Origin: an uncultured Prevotellaceae bacterium
GTDB lineage: Bacteria > Bacteroidota > Bacteroidia > Bacteroidales > Bacteroidaceae
Length of the DNA stretch: 42,680 nt
NCBI GenBank assembly: GCA_900316475.1
Contig: ONDA01000025.1
Coordinates: forward strand, 1-42,680
Reading direction: 5' to 3'
The notes below the pieces were generated by a model. That model searched no databases, was not told the origin of the DNA, and worked only from the letters and a program-made list of their open reading frames with translations. A program made the position numbers and the translations under genes. Positions 31,904-40,224 of the stretch are shown in pieces. The stretch's first letter is position 1; each line of letters begins with the position of its first letter.

Positions 31904-34219
31904 TTATTTGGATGGTGTCGTGTATTGTATGAAAATGGAGGCTGTCGGCAGGCTGCTCTTGATGCAGACCTGAGCCTTGCCTTTTTTATGCGGGCTGCGT
32001 ACGACGAGCAGGGCGCGACCCTTCCATGTGGTGACACGTGGTGATGTATAAGGCTCACAGTCTTGCAGATTGGCAGAGGCAAAAGACAGCAAAGTGCCTT
32101 GTCCCTTCACGATAGCCTCGCAGGGAATAGCTGCATTAGGACATACGCGACATTCGCGGTCGATAACCTCAACGGTTATAAATGACAAGTCCTGACCATC
32201 GGCAGTAATAACAGAACGGTCGGCAGTAAGACGAAGACGTGCAGGTTCTCCGGCAGTGCTGAGTGTCGCACTCTTTCCATCAGCTTCAGCACGCAGTATT
32301 CCCGCTTCGTAAGGCACCGTAAAGACTGCCTTATACTCCGTTGCCTGACTGACTGCCTTGGTGCCGATGGGTTTATCGTTCAGATACAGTGTTACTTCCG
32401 GCGCTTTTGTATAGACCTCCACATCGATCGGCTTGCCTTCCCATGAGGGCCAGTTCCAACTTTCCCATGTCGGCCACACGCTCCATGCTGTCTCATGAAT
32501 CTTTCCATGATAACCGTCAGGTTCTTTCACAGCCATATACAAATCATTTGAGTCTTTCCAAAGCATCTCGCGATAGTGGCTGATGGGTTTGCGCCAGCCG
32601 GTGATGTCTACGTCACCGCAGTAGGCACCGTGCCAGTCGGGTACGCCACCATCGCGCCAGTGTTCGCCTGGCGTCTCCCCATCGTAGTAGTTACGACCGA
32701 TACCCGACTCACCAAGATAATCAAGACCTGTCCACACAATGTCGCCAATGACGTATGGATAGTCGCGAACAAGTTTCCAGTTCTTGAAAGCATCACGCGG
32801 ATAGCTCTCCGTCTGCCACATCACTCGTTTAGGATTTCGCTGATGATCACTAGCATGCTTATGAATCATATAATTATAACCACCGATATCGAGTACATCA
32901 AAGTGGGGATCGAAGATTTCCCAATCGCTATCCCAAGCACACAGAGCCTCTGTCACAGGGCGCGTGGCATCATGTTTCAGTATAGCTTGCTTCAACAGCT
33001 TTGCAGTGTGTACTACGCGTATATCTTTGCGCTCTATCACCTCGTTGCCTATGCTCCAGCAAATAATGCTGGGATGGTTGCGATCGCGCGTAACCATCGC
33101 ACGAATATCCTCTTGATAGCATGAATCGATAAGCGTAGAGTAGTCGTATGGTTTCTTAGCTGTGCGCCATCCATCGAAGGCTTCGCCGATAACAAGCATA
33201 CCTATCGAGTCGCAAGCATCGAGGAAGGCACGTGTGGTGGGATTGTGCGAGGTGCGGATGAGGTTGAAACCAGCATCCTTCATCTGACGCACCTTACGAA
33301 TCTCGGCAGCGTCGAAGGCCATAGCACCCAGCACGCCATCGTCGTGGTGCACACAGGCTCCATTGATGAGCAGAGGCTTACCATTTAGCACAAAACCCTT
33401 CTCGGCATCGTATGAGAACGAACGGACGCCATAGTTTACTGATTGCTGATGAATGACGTTTCCATTTTCTTTAAGTTCCACCTTCACCTCATAGCGGCAG
33501 GGATCATCAGGCGACCACAGACGTGGATTCCTTACTACGAACGAAGTAGAAACTGTCTTCTGCTGATGGGCTGGTACGCTCACCATCATCTGTCCTACAC
33601 CAATAGCTACCATAGCATTTCTATCGTCGTCGGACTCGTTCTGTACCGTCACATCAACCTTTACAACAGCCTTGTCAGCTGAAACCTCGGGTGTAGTTAC
33701 AAATACACCATTTTCAGCAATATGTAGGGCTGGCATTGATTCCAGCCACACATGGCGGTAGATGCCTGAACCAGTATACCAACGACAGTTAGGCTGCTCA
33801 GAGTTATCGACCTTTACAACCACCTCATTTTGTCGCTTATCTATATGCAAATAAGGTGTAACGTCTATTGTGAATGGCGTATAGCCATAGGCATGCTGAC
33901 CGGCTTGCTGTCCGTTTATCATTACGGTAGCCTTCTGATAAACGCCCTCAAAATGCAGTTTAACCACCTTGCCCTTGGGTGTGGTAAACATCTTGCGATA
34001 CTCGCCCTTGCCACCAGGATACCAACCGCCATCGGTGCCGCTGGTGCCAATAACTGGGTCAGGGGCATAGGATATAGCCCAGTCGTGAGGCAAATCTACG
34101 TTGATGGTCTTGCCATCGTGTGTGAACTGCCAGCCGTCATCGAACAGCTGGTGTGTCTGTGCCGAAACACCAAAAGCTAAGAGCCAAAGACTAAAAGCTA
34201 AAAGCCAACATCTTTTCAT
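31904..34219 (-). CDS. Secreted GH2 family beta-galactosidase-like glycosidase
   Basis: This 771-residue protein has a signal peptide (MKRCWLLAFSLWLLAFGVSA) that contains a doubled LLAF(S/G) word. The GH2 layout is clear: sugar-binding jelly roll (about 25-180), immunoglobulin-like domain (about 185-280), TIM barrel (about 285-590) and a C-terminal beta domain. The acid/base is E393 in SIGNEV and the nucleophile is E471 in QTESYP; LIRTSHNP is another family motif. It should cleave beta-galactosides or related glycosides in the periplasm or outside; exact substrate is not visible. REP units flank it closely on both sides, and its only visible promoter is inside unit E. Confidence 0.93.
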   Translation of the reverse strand: MKRCWLLAFSLWLLAFGVSAQTHQLFDDGWQFTHDGKTINVDLPHDWAISYAPDPVIGTSGTDGGWYPGGKGEYRKMFTTPKGKVVKLHFEGVYQKATVMINGQQAGQHAYGYTPFTIDVTPYLHIDKRQNEVVVKVDNSEQPNCRWYTGSGIYRHVWLESMPALHIAENGVFVTTPEVSADKAVVKVDVTVQNESDDDRNAMVAIGVGQMMVSVPAHQQKTVSTSFVVRNPRLWSPDDPCRYEVKVELKENGNVIHQQSVNYGVRSFSYDAEKGFVLNGKPLLINGACVHHDDGVLGAMAFDAAEIRKVRQMKDAGFNLIRTSHNPTTRAFLDACDSIGMLVIGEAFDGWRTAKKPYDYSTLIDSCYQEDIRAMVTRDRNHPSIICWSIGNEVIERKDIRVVHTAKLLKQAILKHDATRPVTEALCAWDSDWEIFDPHFDVLDIGGYNYMIHKHASDHQRNPKRVMWQTESYPRDAFKNWKLVRDYPYVIGDIVWTGLDYLGESGIGRNYYDGETPGEHWRDGGVPDWHGAYCGDVDITGWRKPISHYREMLWKDSNDLYMAVKEPDGYHGKIHETAWSVWPTWESWNWPSWEGKPIDVEVYTKAPEVTLYLNDKPIGTKAVSQATEYKAVFTVPYEAGILRAEADGKSATLSTAGEPARLRLTADRSVITADGQDLSFITVEVIDRECRVCPNAAIPCEAIVKGQGTLLSFASANLQDCEPYTSPRVTTWKGRALLVVRSPHKKGKAQVCIKSSLPTASIFIQYTTPSK

Positions 34220-34240
34220 ATTCTTCTATTTGATTTCAAG

Positions 34241-34397
34241 AATCATGGGGTCGGTTCTCCTGATCATTCTTTTTCCCCTAATCGGTCGTGCCATCGGTTC
34301 AATTGTTTTCAAATGCGAAGGCAAAGATACGAACTTATTCTCGGATATCCAAATTTTCAACGCAGAAAAATGACCAGTAGAACCGACCCCGTGATTC
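34241..34397 (-). mobile_element. REP-bounded unit E with RAYT promoter and leader ORF
   Basis: Inverted REP ends lie at 34241-34266 and 34371-34397. On the minus strand a canonical promoter (TTTG 34353-34350, 20-bp spacer, TATCTTTG 34329-34322) precedes ATG 34294. The leader MARPIRGKRMIRRTDPMILE, then Ile-Lys, ends at a TAG (34228-34226). The first six residues equal those of unit D; the remainder is read through the REP. The GH2 start codon is in the same frame, 6 nt after this stop. Confidence 0.8.
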
Positions 34398-34478
34398 TCT
34401 TTTAGGCCGAAAAAAAACAATAAAAAGTGGGTTACGCCGATAATCGCCTTGTTCTGACGGCAAAATTGAAAAATTTAT

Positions 34479-34509
34479 TTTGCTATTTGAAATATATTGC
34501 TTATCTTTG
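34479..34509 (+). promoter_or_regulatory. Promoter of rnr
   Basis: A TTTG -33 element (34479-34482) and TATCTTTG -7 box (34502-34509) are separated by 19 bp. The rnr ATG (34535) follows after 25 bp. Confidence 0.75.
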
Positions 34510-34534
34510 CCGAAAACTTAATGTAAATATTACT

Positions 34535-36730
34535 ATGGGAAAGAAGAATGGTGGTAAGCGCTTGTCGAAGCGCGCTGTGGCCGATGCCCTGCAAGGACTG
34601 TTCACGGCCAGTCCTAACGAGACTTTTTCGTTGAAACAGATTTTCCGCCAGCTGAAGCTGGTGACCCATCCGGCGAAGATGCTGGCTATTGACACCCTCG
34701 ACGAGATGTGCTGGGACGACTACCTCTCGAAGGTGGGCGAAGGACAGTATCGCATGAACACCAAGGGGCAGGTGCAGGAGGGCACCTTCATCCGCAAGGC
34801 TAACGGCAAGAACACGTTCCTGCCTGACGGCGGCGGCACGCCCATCTTCGTCTCAGAGCGCAACTCGATGTTCGCCCTGAACGGCGACCGTGTGCGCGTG
34901 GCGATGATGGCCCGCCGCCAGAACCATATCAAGGAGGCTATGGTGACCGACATACTGAGCCACAAGACCGACCAGGCCGTGGGCAAGCTGAAGGTGGAGA
35001 AGGACTACGCCTTCCTCATCACCGAGGGTAACATCTTCGTACACGACATACTCATTCCCAAGAAGAAGCTGAAGGGCGGCAAGGACGGCGAGAAGGCTGT
35101 GGTGAAGATTACGCAGTGGCCGTCGAAGGAGTCGAAGAACATCGTCGGCGAGGTGGTCGACGTGCTGGGCAAGGAGGGCGACAACAACGTCGAGATGCAC
35201 GCCATCCTGGCACAGTACGGCCTGCCCTACAAATATCCGAAGGCCGTAGAGGATGCCGCCATGAAGATTGAGCCGGGCATCACCGACGAGGAGATAGCAC
35301 GCCGCGAGGACTTCCGCGACGTCTTCACTTGCACCATCGACCCGAAGGATGCCAAGGACTTCGACGACGCGCTGTCGATAAGATGCCTGGGGGCTCTTTA
35401 TGAGGTCGGCGTCCACATTGCCGACGTCAGCCACTACGTCAAGGAGAACAGCATCATCGACAAGGAAGCCCAGAAGCGTGCCACGAGCGTCTATCTCGTA
35501 GACCGCACCATACCCATGCTGCCCGAACGGCTCTGTAACTTCATCTGCTCGCTGCGCCCCGACGAGGAGAAACTCTGCTACAGCGTCATCTTCGTCTTAG
35601 ACGAGGAGGCCAACATCAAGAAGTTCCACATCGCACATACCGTCATACGCAGCAACCGCCGCTACGCCTACGAGGAGGTGCAGCAGATACTGGAGGAGAA
35701 TAGAGGGGCCGGGGGTGAGGCTCTGGTTGGCGACTACGCCGCCGAGCTCATCATGCTCGACAAGATGGCGAAGGCCCTGCGCGAGCGGCGCTTCAAGAAC
35801 GGTGCCGTGAAGTTCGACCGCGAGGAACTGCACTTCGACATCGACGAGACGGGAAAGCCCACGCGTGCCTACTTCAAGAAGTCGAACGATGCCACCCAGC
35901 TCGTCGAGGAGTTCATGCTGCTGGCCAACCGCACCGTGGCCGAGAGTATAGGAAAGAGGAAAGAGGAAAGAGGAGAGAGGAGAGAGAGTTCCCAGAAGAC
36001 CAAGGCCAAGACCTTCGTCTACCGCGTCCACGACCAGCCCGACCCGCAGAAGCTGGAGTCGCTGCGTCAGGTGGTGGCTCCGTTCGGCTACAAGCTGAAG
36101 ACCAGCGGCACGAAGGGTGCCATCAGCCGCTCGCTGAACGCCCTGATGGACGAGGCCATGGGCAGCAAGGAGCAGAAACTCATTGAGACCGTCGCCCTGC
36201 GCGCCATGATGAAGGCCAAATACTCTACCCACAACATAGGCCACTACGGACTGGCCTTCGACTACTACACCCACTTCACCTCGCCCATACGCCGCTATCC
36301 CGACACGATGGTTCACCGCCTGCTGACGCGCTACCAGGACGGCGGACGCTCGGCCAACCAGGAGCACTACGAGGAACTCTGCGAGCACTCCAGCGAGATG
36401 GAGCAGACGGCAGCCAACGCCGAGCGCGACTCCATCAAGTACAAGATGGTGGAGTTCATGGGCGACAAGGTCGGCGAGTGCTTCGACGGCCACATCTCAG
36501 GCATACAGTCGTATGGCATCTATGTCGAGATTGACGAGAACCACTGCGAGGGTCTTGTGCCTATGCACGACCTGCGCGGCGACTACTACGAGTTTGACGA
36601 GGCCCACTACTGCCTCATCGGCAGGCGCCACCACTCGAAATACCAGTTGGGCGACCCCATACGCATCAAGGTAGCACGCGCCAACCTCGAGAAGCGCCAG
36701 CTGGACTTCACTCTGGCCGATGACGAATAG
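34535..36730 (+). CDS. rnr: Ribonuclease R
   Basis: This 731-residue 3'-5' exoribonuclease degrades structured RNA. Domains: winged helix (about 1-75), cold-shock/OB domains (about 80-230), the RNB catalytic domain with IDPKDAKDFDDALS and later NIGHYGLAFDYYTHFTSPIRRYPD, and a C-terminal S1 domain (DGHISGIQSYGIYVEIDENHCEGLV). ATG 34535 follows the promoter; longer in-frame starts precede it. A basic insert (GKRKEERGERRESSQKTK, from about residue 476) is encoded by a purine word repeat (ggaaaga/gagagga, 35949-35993) and looks like an in-frame expansion. It overlaps comEC by 11 nt. Confidence 0.94.
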   Translation: MGKKNGGKRLSKRAVADALQGLFTASPNETFSLKQIFRQLKLVTHPAKMLAIDTLDEMCWDDYLSKVGEGQYRMNTKGQVQEGTFIRKANGKNTFLPDGGGTPIFVSERNSMFALNGDRVRVAMMARRQNHIKEAMVTDILSHKTDQAVGKLKVEKDYAFLITEGNIFVHDILIPKKKLKGGKDGEKAVVKITQWPSKESKNIVGEVVDVLGKEGDNNVEMHAILAQYGLPYKYPKAVEDAAMKIEPGITDEEIARREDFRDVFTCTIDPKDAKDFDDALSIRCLGALYEVGVHIADVSHYVKENSIIDKEAQKRATSVYLVDRTIPMLPERLCNFICSLRPDEEKLCYSVIFVLDEEANIKKFHIAHTVIRSNRRYAYEEVQQILEENRGAGGEALVGDYAAELIMLDKMAKALRERRFKNGAVKFDREELHFDIDETGKPTRAYFKKSNDATQLVEEFMLLANRTVAESIGKRKEERGERRESSQKTKAKTFVYRVHDQPDPQKLESLRQVVAPFGYKLKTSGTKGAISRSLNALMDEAMGSKEQKLIETVALRAMMKAKYSTHNIGHYGLAFDYYTHFTSPIRRYPDTMVHRLLTRYQDGGRSANQEHYEELCEHSSEMEQTAANAERDSIKYKMVEFMGDKVGECFDGHISGIQSYGIYVEIDENHCEGLVPMHDLRGDYYEFDEAHYCLIGRRHHSKYQLGDPIRIKVARANLEKRQLDFTLADDE

Positions 36731-38207
36731 GCGTCGGCACCAGCACCTCTTGCGGTCGGCACCGTTATTCCTGCCCGCCGTCGCCTTGGCGGTGGGCATC
36801 GTGGCAGGCCAGCACGTAGAACTGTCTGCGTGTTGGCTGCTGTTTTTCGCTCTGCTGGCCATCACCGTCGTGCTCTACCGTCTGCCAAACACCCAGTCGG
36901 CCATGATACTGCTTACTGTGGCAGCCTTGGGAGCCGTACGCTCGGCAACCGTCAGGCAGCAGCACGACGCCGTGACGTGGCCAGACGGAATGGTAAGCTA
37001 CGAGGCGGTCGTCATCTCGGAGGTGACGGAGAAGCCGAAGACGATGGCTGCCGACATCATCATTGCCGGGAACGGGAAGAAGCTGAAATGCTATCTGGAG
37101 AAAGACGAGCGCAGCCGCCGGCTGACCATCGGCGACCGCCTGCAGGTGGTGTCGCGTATTGAGCGCAACAGCGCGTGGCAAAGCGGCACGTTCGACTACC
37201 GCCGCTATCTGGAGGTACACGGCTTTGCCGGACAGACTTTCGTCAGGGCCGACGACTGGCAGCGGCTGACGGCCTCGTGGGAGGGCGTGCCGGCGTGGCA
37301 GCAGGTCAGGCTCCGTTTCCTCGGCTACCGCCACCAACTGGCAGAACGCTACCGCACGATGGGCATCAGCAGCGAGGCATACGCCGTCGTCACGGCGATG
37401 ACACTGGGCGACAAGTCGGCGATGACCGCCGACCTGAAGGACGTCTATGCTGTCAGCGGTGCCTCACACGTGCTGGCTCTCAGCGGCCTGCACTTGGGCA
37501 TCATCTATCTGCTGCTGTCGATGATGGTGGTCGGACGCCGGTTCCGTGTCGTCATGCAGGTGGTGGCGGTACTGGCCATCTGGGCGTTTGCCCTGTTGGT
37601 GGGTCTGCCGCTCAGTGTGGTGCGTGCGGCGGTGATGATTACCGTCTACGGCCTGCTCTCGCTGACGGGGCGCAACCGCATGTCGCTCAACGCGCTGGCA
37701 CTGGCAGCCATCCTGATACTGCTCGCCAGTCCCGACAGTCTGTTCGACGTGGGCTTCCAGCTGTCGTTCGCCGCCATGCTGGCCATCCTCATGCTGCAGC
37801 CGCTGTTTGAGCGGCTCGTCTCACGCGATTGGCTGCTGGAGCATCCGCTGTGGCGCTGGCTGTGGGGACTGACAACGGTCTCCGTGGCTGCCCAGGTGGG
37901 TACGGCACCACTGGTAGCCTACTACTTCGGGCGCTTCTCGACCTACTTCCTGCTGACCAACTTCATCGTCATTCCCCTGACGACGGCCATCCTCTATCTG
38001 GCCTTGGCAGCACTGCTGCTGCCTGTAGCGGGCATCGCCTTGCTGACGGTGGTCGGCTGGCTCAACAGCGCCCTGACGTTCATTGCCGGACGGCTGCCCT
38101 GTCCCAGCATCGAGGGGCTCCACCCTTCTGCGCTGCAGACGGCCATGGTCTACGTCATTATTGTCTCACTGTTTCTCATCGTAAAAAGATATGATAAGCA
38201 CCTTTGA
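36720..38207 (+). CDS. ComEC/Rec2-family competence membrane protein (no metallo-beta-lactamase domain)
   Basis: This 495-residue polytopic protein has an N-terminal pair of membrane helices, a soluble OB-like DUF4131 segment (about 85-185) and a competence domain with many helices (SGASHVLALSGLHLGIIYLL is the family signature). ComEC forms the inner-membrane channel for single-stranded DNA in natural transformation. The C-terminal metallo-beta-lactamase domain of the B. subtilis protein is absent; the protein ends soon after the last helix. It overlaps rnr by 11 nt and the next gene by 17 nt, so the three are translationally coupled. Confidence 0.88.
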   Translation: MTNRRRHQHLLRSAPLFLPAVALAVGIVAGQHVELSACWLLFFALLAITVVLYRLPNTQSAMILLTVAALGAVRSATVRQQHDAVTWPDGMVSYEAVVISEVTEKPKTMAADIIIAGNGKKLKCYLEKDERSRRLTIGDRLQVVSRIERNSAWQSGTFDYRRYLEVHGFAGQTFVRADDWQRLTASWEGVPAWQQVRLRFLGYRHQLAERYRTMGISSEAYAVVTAMTLGDKSAMTADLKDVYAVSGASHVLALSGLHLGIIYLLLSMMVVGRRFRVVMQVVAVLAIWAFALLVGLPLSVVRAAVMITVYGLLSLTGRNRMSLNALALAAILILLASPDSLFDVGFQLSFAAMLAILMLQPLFERLVSRDWLLEHPLWRWLWGLTTVSVAAQVGTAPLVAYYFGRFSTYFLLTNFIVIPLTTAILYLALAALLLPVAGIALLTVVGWLNSALTFIAGRLPCPSIEGLHPSALQTAMVYVIIVSLFLIVKRYDKHL

Positions 38208-38769
38208 CCTCGTACTGTTATCCGTCGCCTTGGCTATGGACTGCTTCACGGTAAGCCTGATGAGCGGTGTCATACTGCGGCGCGCTGTCACTGCCGCCAT
38301 CCTGCGCATGGCACTGCTCTTCGGCCTGTTCCAGGCGGCCATGCCGCTGGCGGGCTGGCTCGCCACGGCTCACTTCAGCCAGTACTTAGAGGCCGTCGAC
38401 CACTGGATAGCCTTCGGTCTGCTGGCGTTCATCGGCGGCAAGATGATTTGGGAGTCGATAGCCGGCGACGACAGCGAGCCGTCGTTCAACCCGCTGCGCC
38501 TGCGCACACAGCTGCTCCTGGCCGTCGCCACGAGCATCGACGCACTGGCCGTAGGCATCTCCATGGCCTGTCTGGGCTACGACCACATAACGGCACTGAC
38601 GCTGCCCCTCGTGATGATTGGGACAGCGTCAGTGGTGTTGAGTATTGCGGGCTACTGGCTCGGCGTCCGCTTCGGCCGCATCGTGGCACGGCGGATAAAA
38701 CCCGAACTGATAGGTGGCCTCGTGCTGGTGTTTATCGGCATCAAGGTGCTATTGTCACATATAGCCTAA
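38191..38769 (+). CDS. mntP: Manganese efflux pump MntP
   Basis: This 192-residue membrane protein has six hydrophobic helices and the twin MntP motifs, ALAMDCFTVSLMSG in helix 1 and TSIDALAVGISMA in helix 4, whose Asp residues lie in the Mn2+ path. It exports manganese from the cytoplasm. Length matches the family. Its start lies within the end of comEC, and its stop overlaps the end of the convergent rseP by 15 nt. In E. coli mntP carries a yybP-ykoY riboswitch; here there is no room for one. Confidence 0.93.
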   Translation: MISTFDLVLLSVALAMDCFTVSLMSGVILRRAVTAAILRMALLFGLFQAAMPLAGWLATAHFSQYLEAVDHWIAFGLLAFIGGKMIWESIAGDDSEPSFNPLRLRTQLLLAVATSIDALAVGISMACLGYDHITALTLPLVMIGTASVVLSIAGYWLGVRFGRIVARRIKPELIGGLVLVFIGIKVLLSHIA

Positions 38770-40140
38770 CCAGCGCAGGATGTCGTTGAGGTTGGCGACG
38801 ACCATCAGCAGGATGAGTATGCCGAAGCCGACGTATTCAGCACGTATCATGAACTTCTCCGAGGGCTTGCGGCGCGTTACCATCTCGTAGACGAGGAACA
38901 GCACGTGGCCACCGTCGAGGGCGGGGATGGGCAGGATGTTCATGAAGGCGAGGATGATGCTGAGGAACGCCGTCATCTTCCAGAACATATACCAGTCCCA
39001 CATCGGCGGGAACAGGCTTCCGATGGCTCCGAAACCGCCAAGCGACTTCGCACCGTCGGCGGTGAAGACGTACTTCATGTCGTCGACATAGCCGGCCAGC
39101 ACGTTCCAGCCGTACTTCACGCCGGCAGGGATGCTCTCCAGGAAGCTGTACTCGCGGGTATAAGGCTTGTAAATGCCGGCTATGGTCTGGCAGAGGAAGC
39201 CCAGCTTGAGCTCCGGCGTCAGGATGACGTTGGCGGTGTCGGTCTGTTCGCCACGAGCGAAGACGATGGTGGCGTTGCGCACCTTCATACTGTCCTCGCT
39301 GGTCTTTGCTACGGCCAGCACATCGCTGAGGCGGGCAATGCGGTCGGTGAACTCGTTGTAAGAGTCAACGGGCGAACCGTTGATGCCCACGATGCGGTCG
39401 CCCTTCTGCAGACCGACGGTAGCGGCAGGCGATTCAGGCAGTACGCTATCGACAACGGCGGGGACGAGCGGACGGACGAACGACGGGTCGGCCTTGAGCA
39501 TACCCAGCAGGTTGAGGTCGCCGGGCAGACTGATGCTCATGGGCTTGCCCTGGCGGACGATGTCTACGCGATGGGCCTCGGAGATGTCGCGGTAGAGGTC
39601 GGCGGAGAAGTCCTTGAAAGCACCGTTCTCCGTACCTATCAGTATATCGCCGTCCTTGAAGCCGAGAGCCTTGGCCTCGCTGTTGAACTTCATGCCGAGG
39701 TTCATGTCCTTCACGGGGATATAAGTGTCGCCCCAATAGAACAGAATCATCGAGTAGATAAACAGTGCCAGCAGGAAGTTGACCAGCACGCCACCAATCA
39801 TAATCAGCAGGCGCTGCCAGGCTGGCTTAGAGCGGAACTCCCACGGCTGTTCGGGCTGTTTCATCTGCTCGGTATCGAAGCTCTCGTCAATCATGCCCGC
39901 TATCTTGCAGTAGCCGCCTAAGGGCAGCCAACCCACGCCGTACTGCGTGTCACTCTTCTTAGGTTTCCACTTGAAGATGCTGCCGTCCCACTTCCAGATG
40001 GAGGGGTCGAAGAACAGGTAGAACTTGTCGACGCGCACGCCGAAAAGTTTAGCAAAGAAGAAATGGCCGCCCTCGTGAAGGAGTACCAACAGCGAGATGG
40101 CCAGCATAAACTGTAACAGTCTGATCAGAAATATTTCCAT
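38755..40140 (-). CDS. rseP: Site-2 intramembrane protease RseP (M50)
   Basis: This 461-residue membrane zinc protease has the H22-E23-x-x-H26 motif in LLHEGGHFFFAKL, periplasmic PDZ domains (GLQKGDRIVGINGSPVDSYNEF), and the second metal motif region NILPIPALDGGHVLF near the C-terminus. RseP-type proteases cut anti-sigma factors and leftover signal peptides in the inner membrane. It follows dxr with an 84-bp gap. Length is normal for Bacteroidota. Confidence 0.93.
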   Translation of the reverse strand: MEIFLIRLLQFMLAISLLVLLHEGGHFFFAKLFGVRVDKFYLFFDPSIWKWDGSIFKWKPKKSDTQYGVGWLPLGGYCKIAGMIDESFDTEQMKQPEQPWEFRSKPAWQRLLIMIGGVLVNFLLALFIYSMILFYWGDTYIPVKDMNLGMKFNSEAKALGFKDGDILIGTENGAFKDFSADLYRDISEAHRVDIVRQGKPMSISLPGDLNLLGMLKADPSFVRPLVPAVVDSVLPESPAATVGLQKGDRIVGINGSPVDSYNEFTDRIARLSDVLAVAKTSEDSMKVRNATIVFARGEQTDTANVILTPELKLGFLCQTIAGIYKPYTREYSFLESIPAGVKYGWNVLAGYVDDMKYVFTADGAKSLGGFGAIGSLFPPMWDWYMFWKMTAFLSIILAFMNILPIPALDGGHVLFLVYEMVTRRKPSEKFMIRAEYVGFGILILLMVVANLNDILRWLGYM

Positions 40141-40224
40141 TGGTTGTTAAATCGTTTTTTCGTTTATTCGTTTAATCGTTCTCTCGTTCAATTGTTTAAT
40201 CGCCTATTCGTTTAATCGCCTTTT
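40141..40224. repeat. Intergenic word repeat (cgtttaatcgtt)
   Basis: The dxr-rseP gap is almost entirely made of degenerate cgttTaatcg / cgtttattcg words, about seven units. No -7 box is seen, so rseP is probably transcribed from dxr. Confidence 0.65.

Noticed and set aside
29105-34397. Intact insertion sequence in the REP island
   Set aside because: No unit holds a complete transposase; only start or end fragments of a RAYT-type gene are present.
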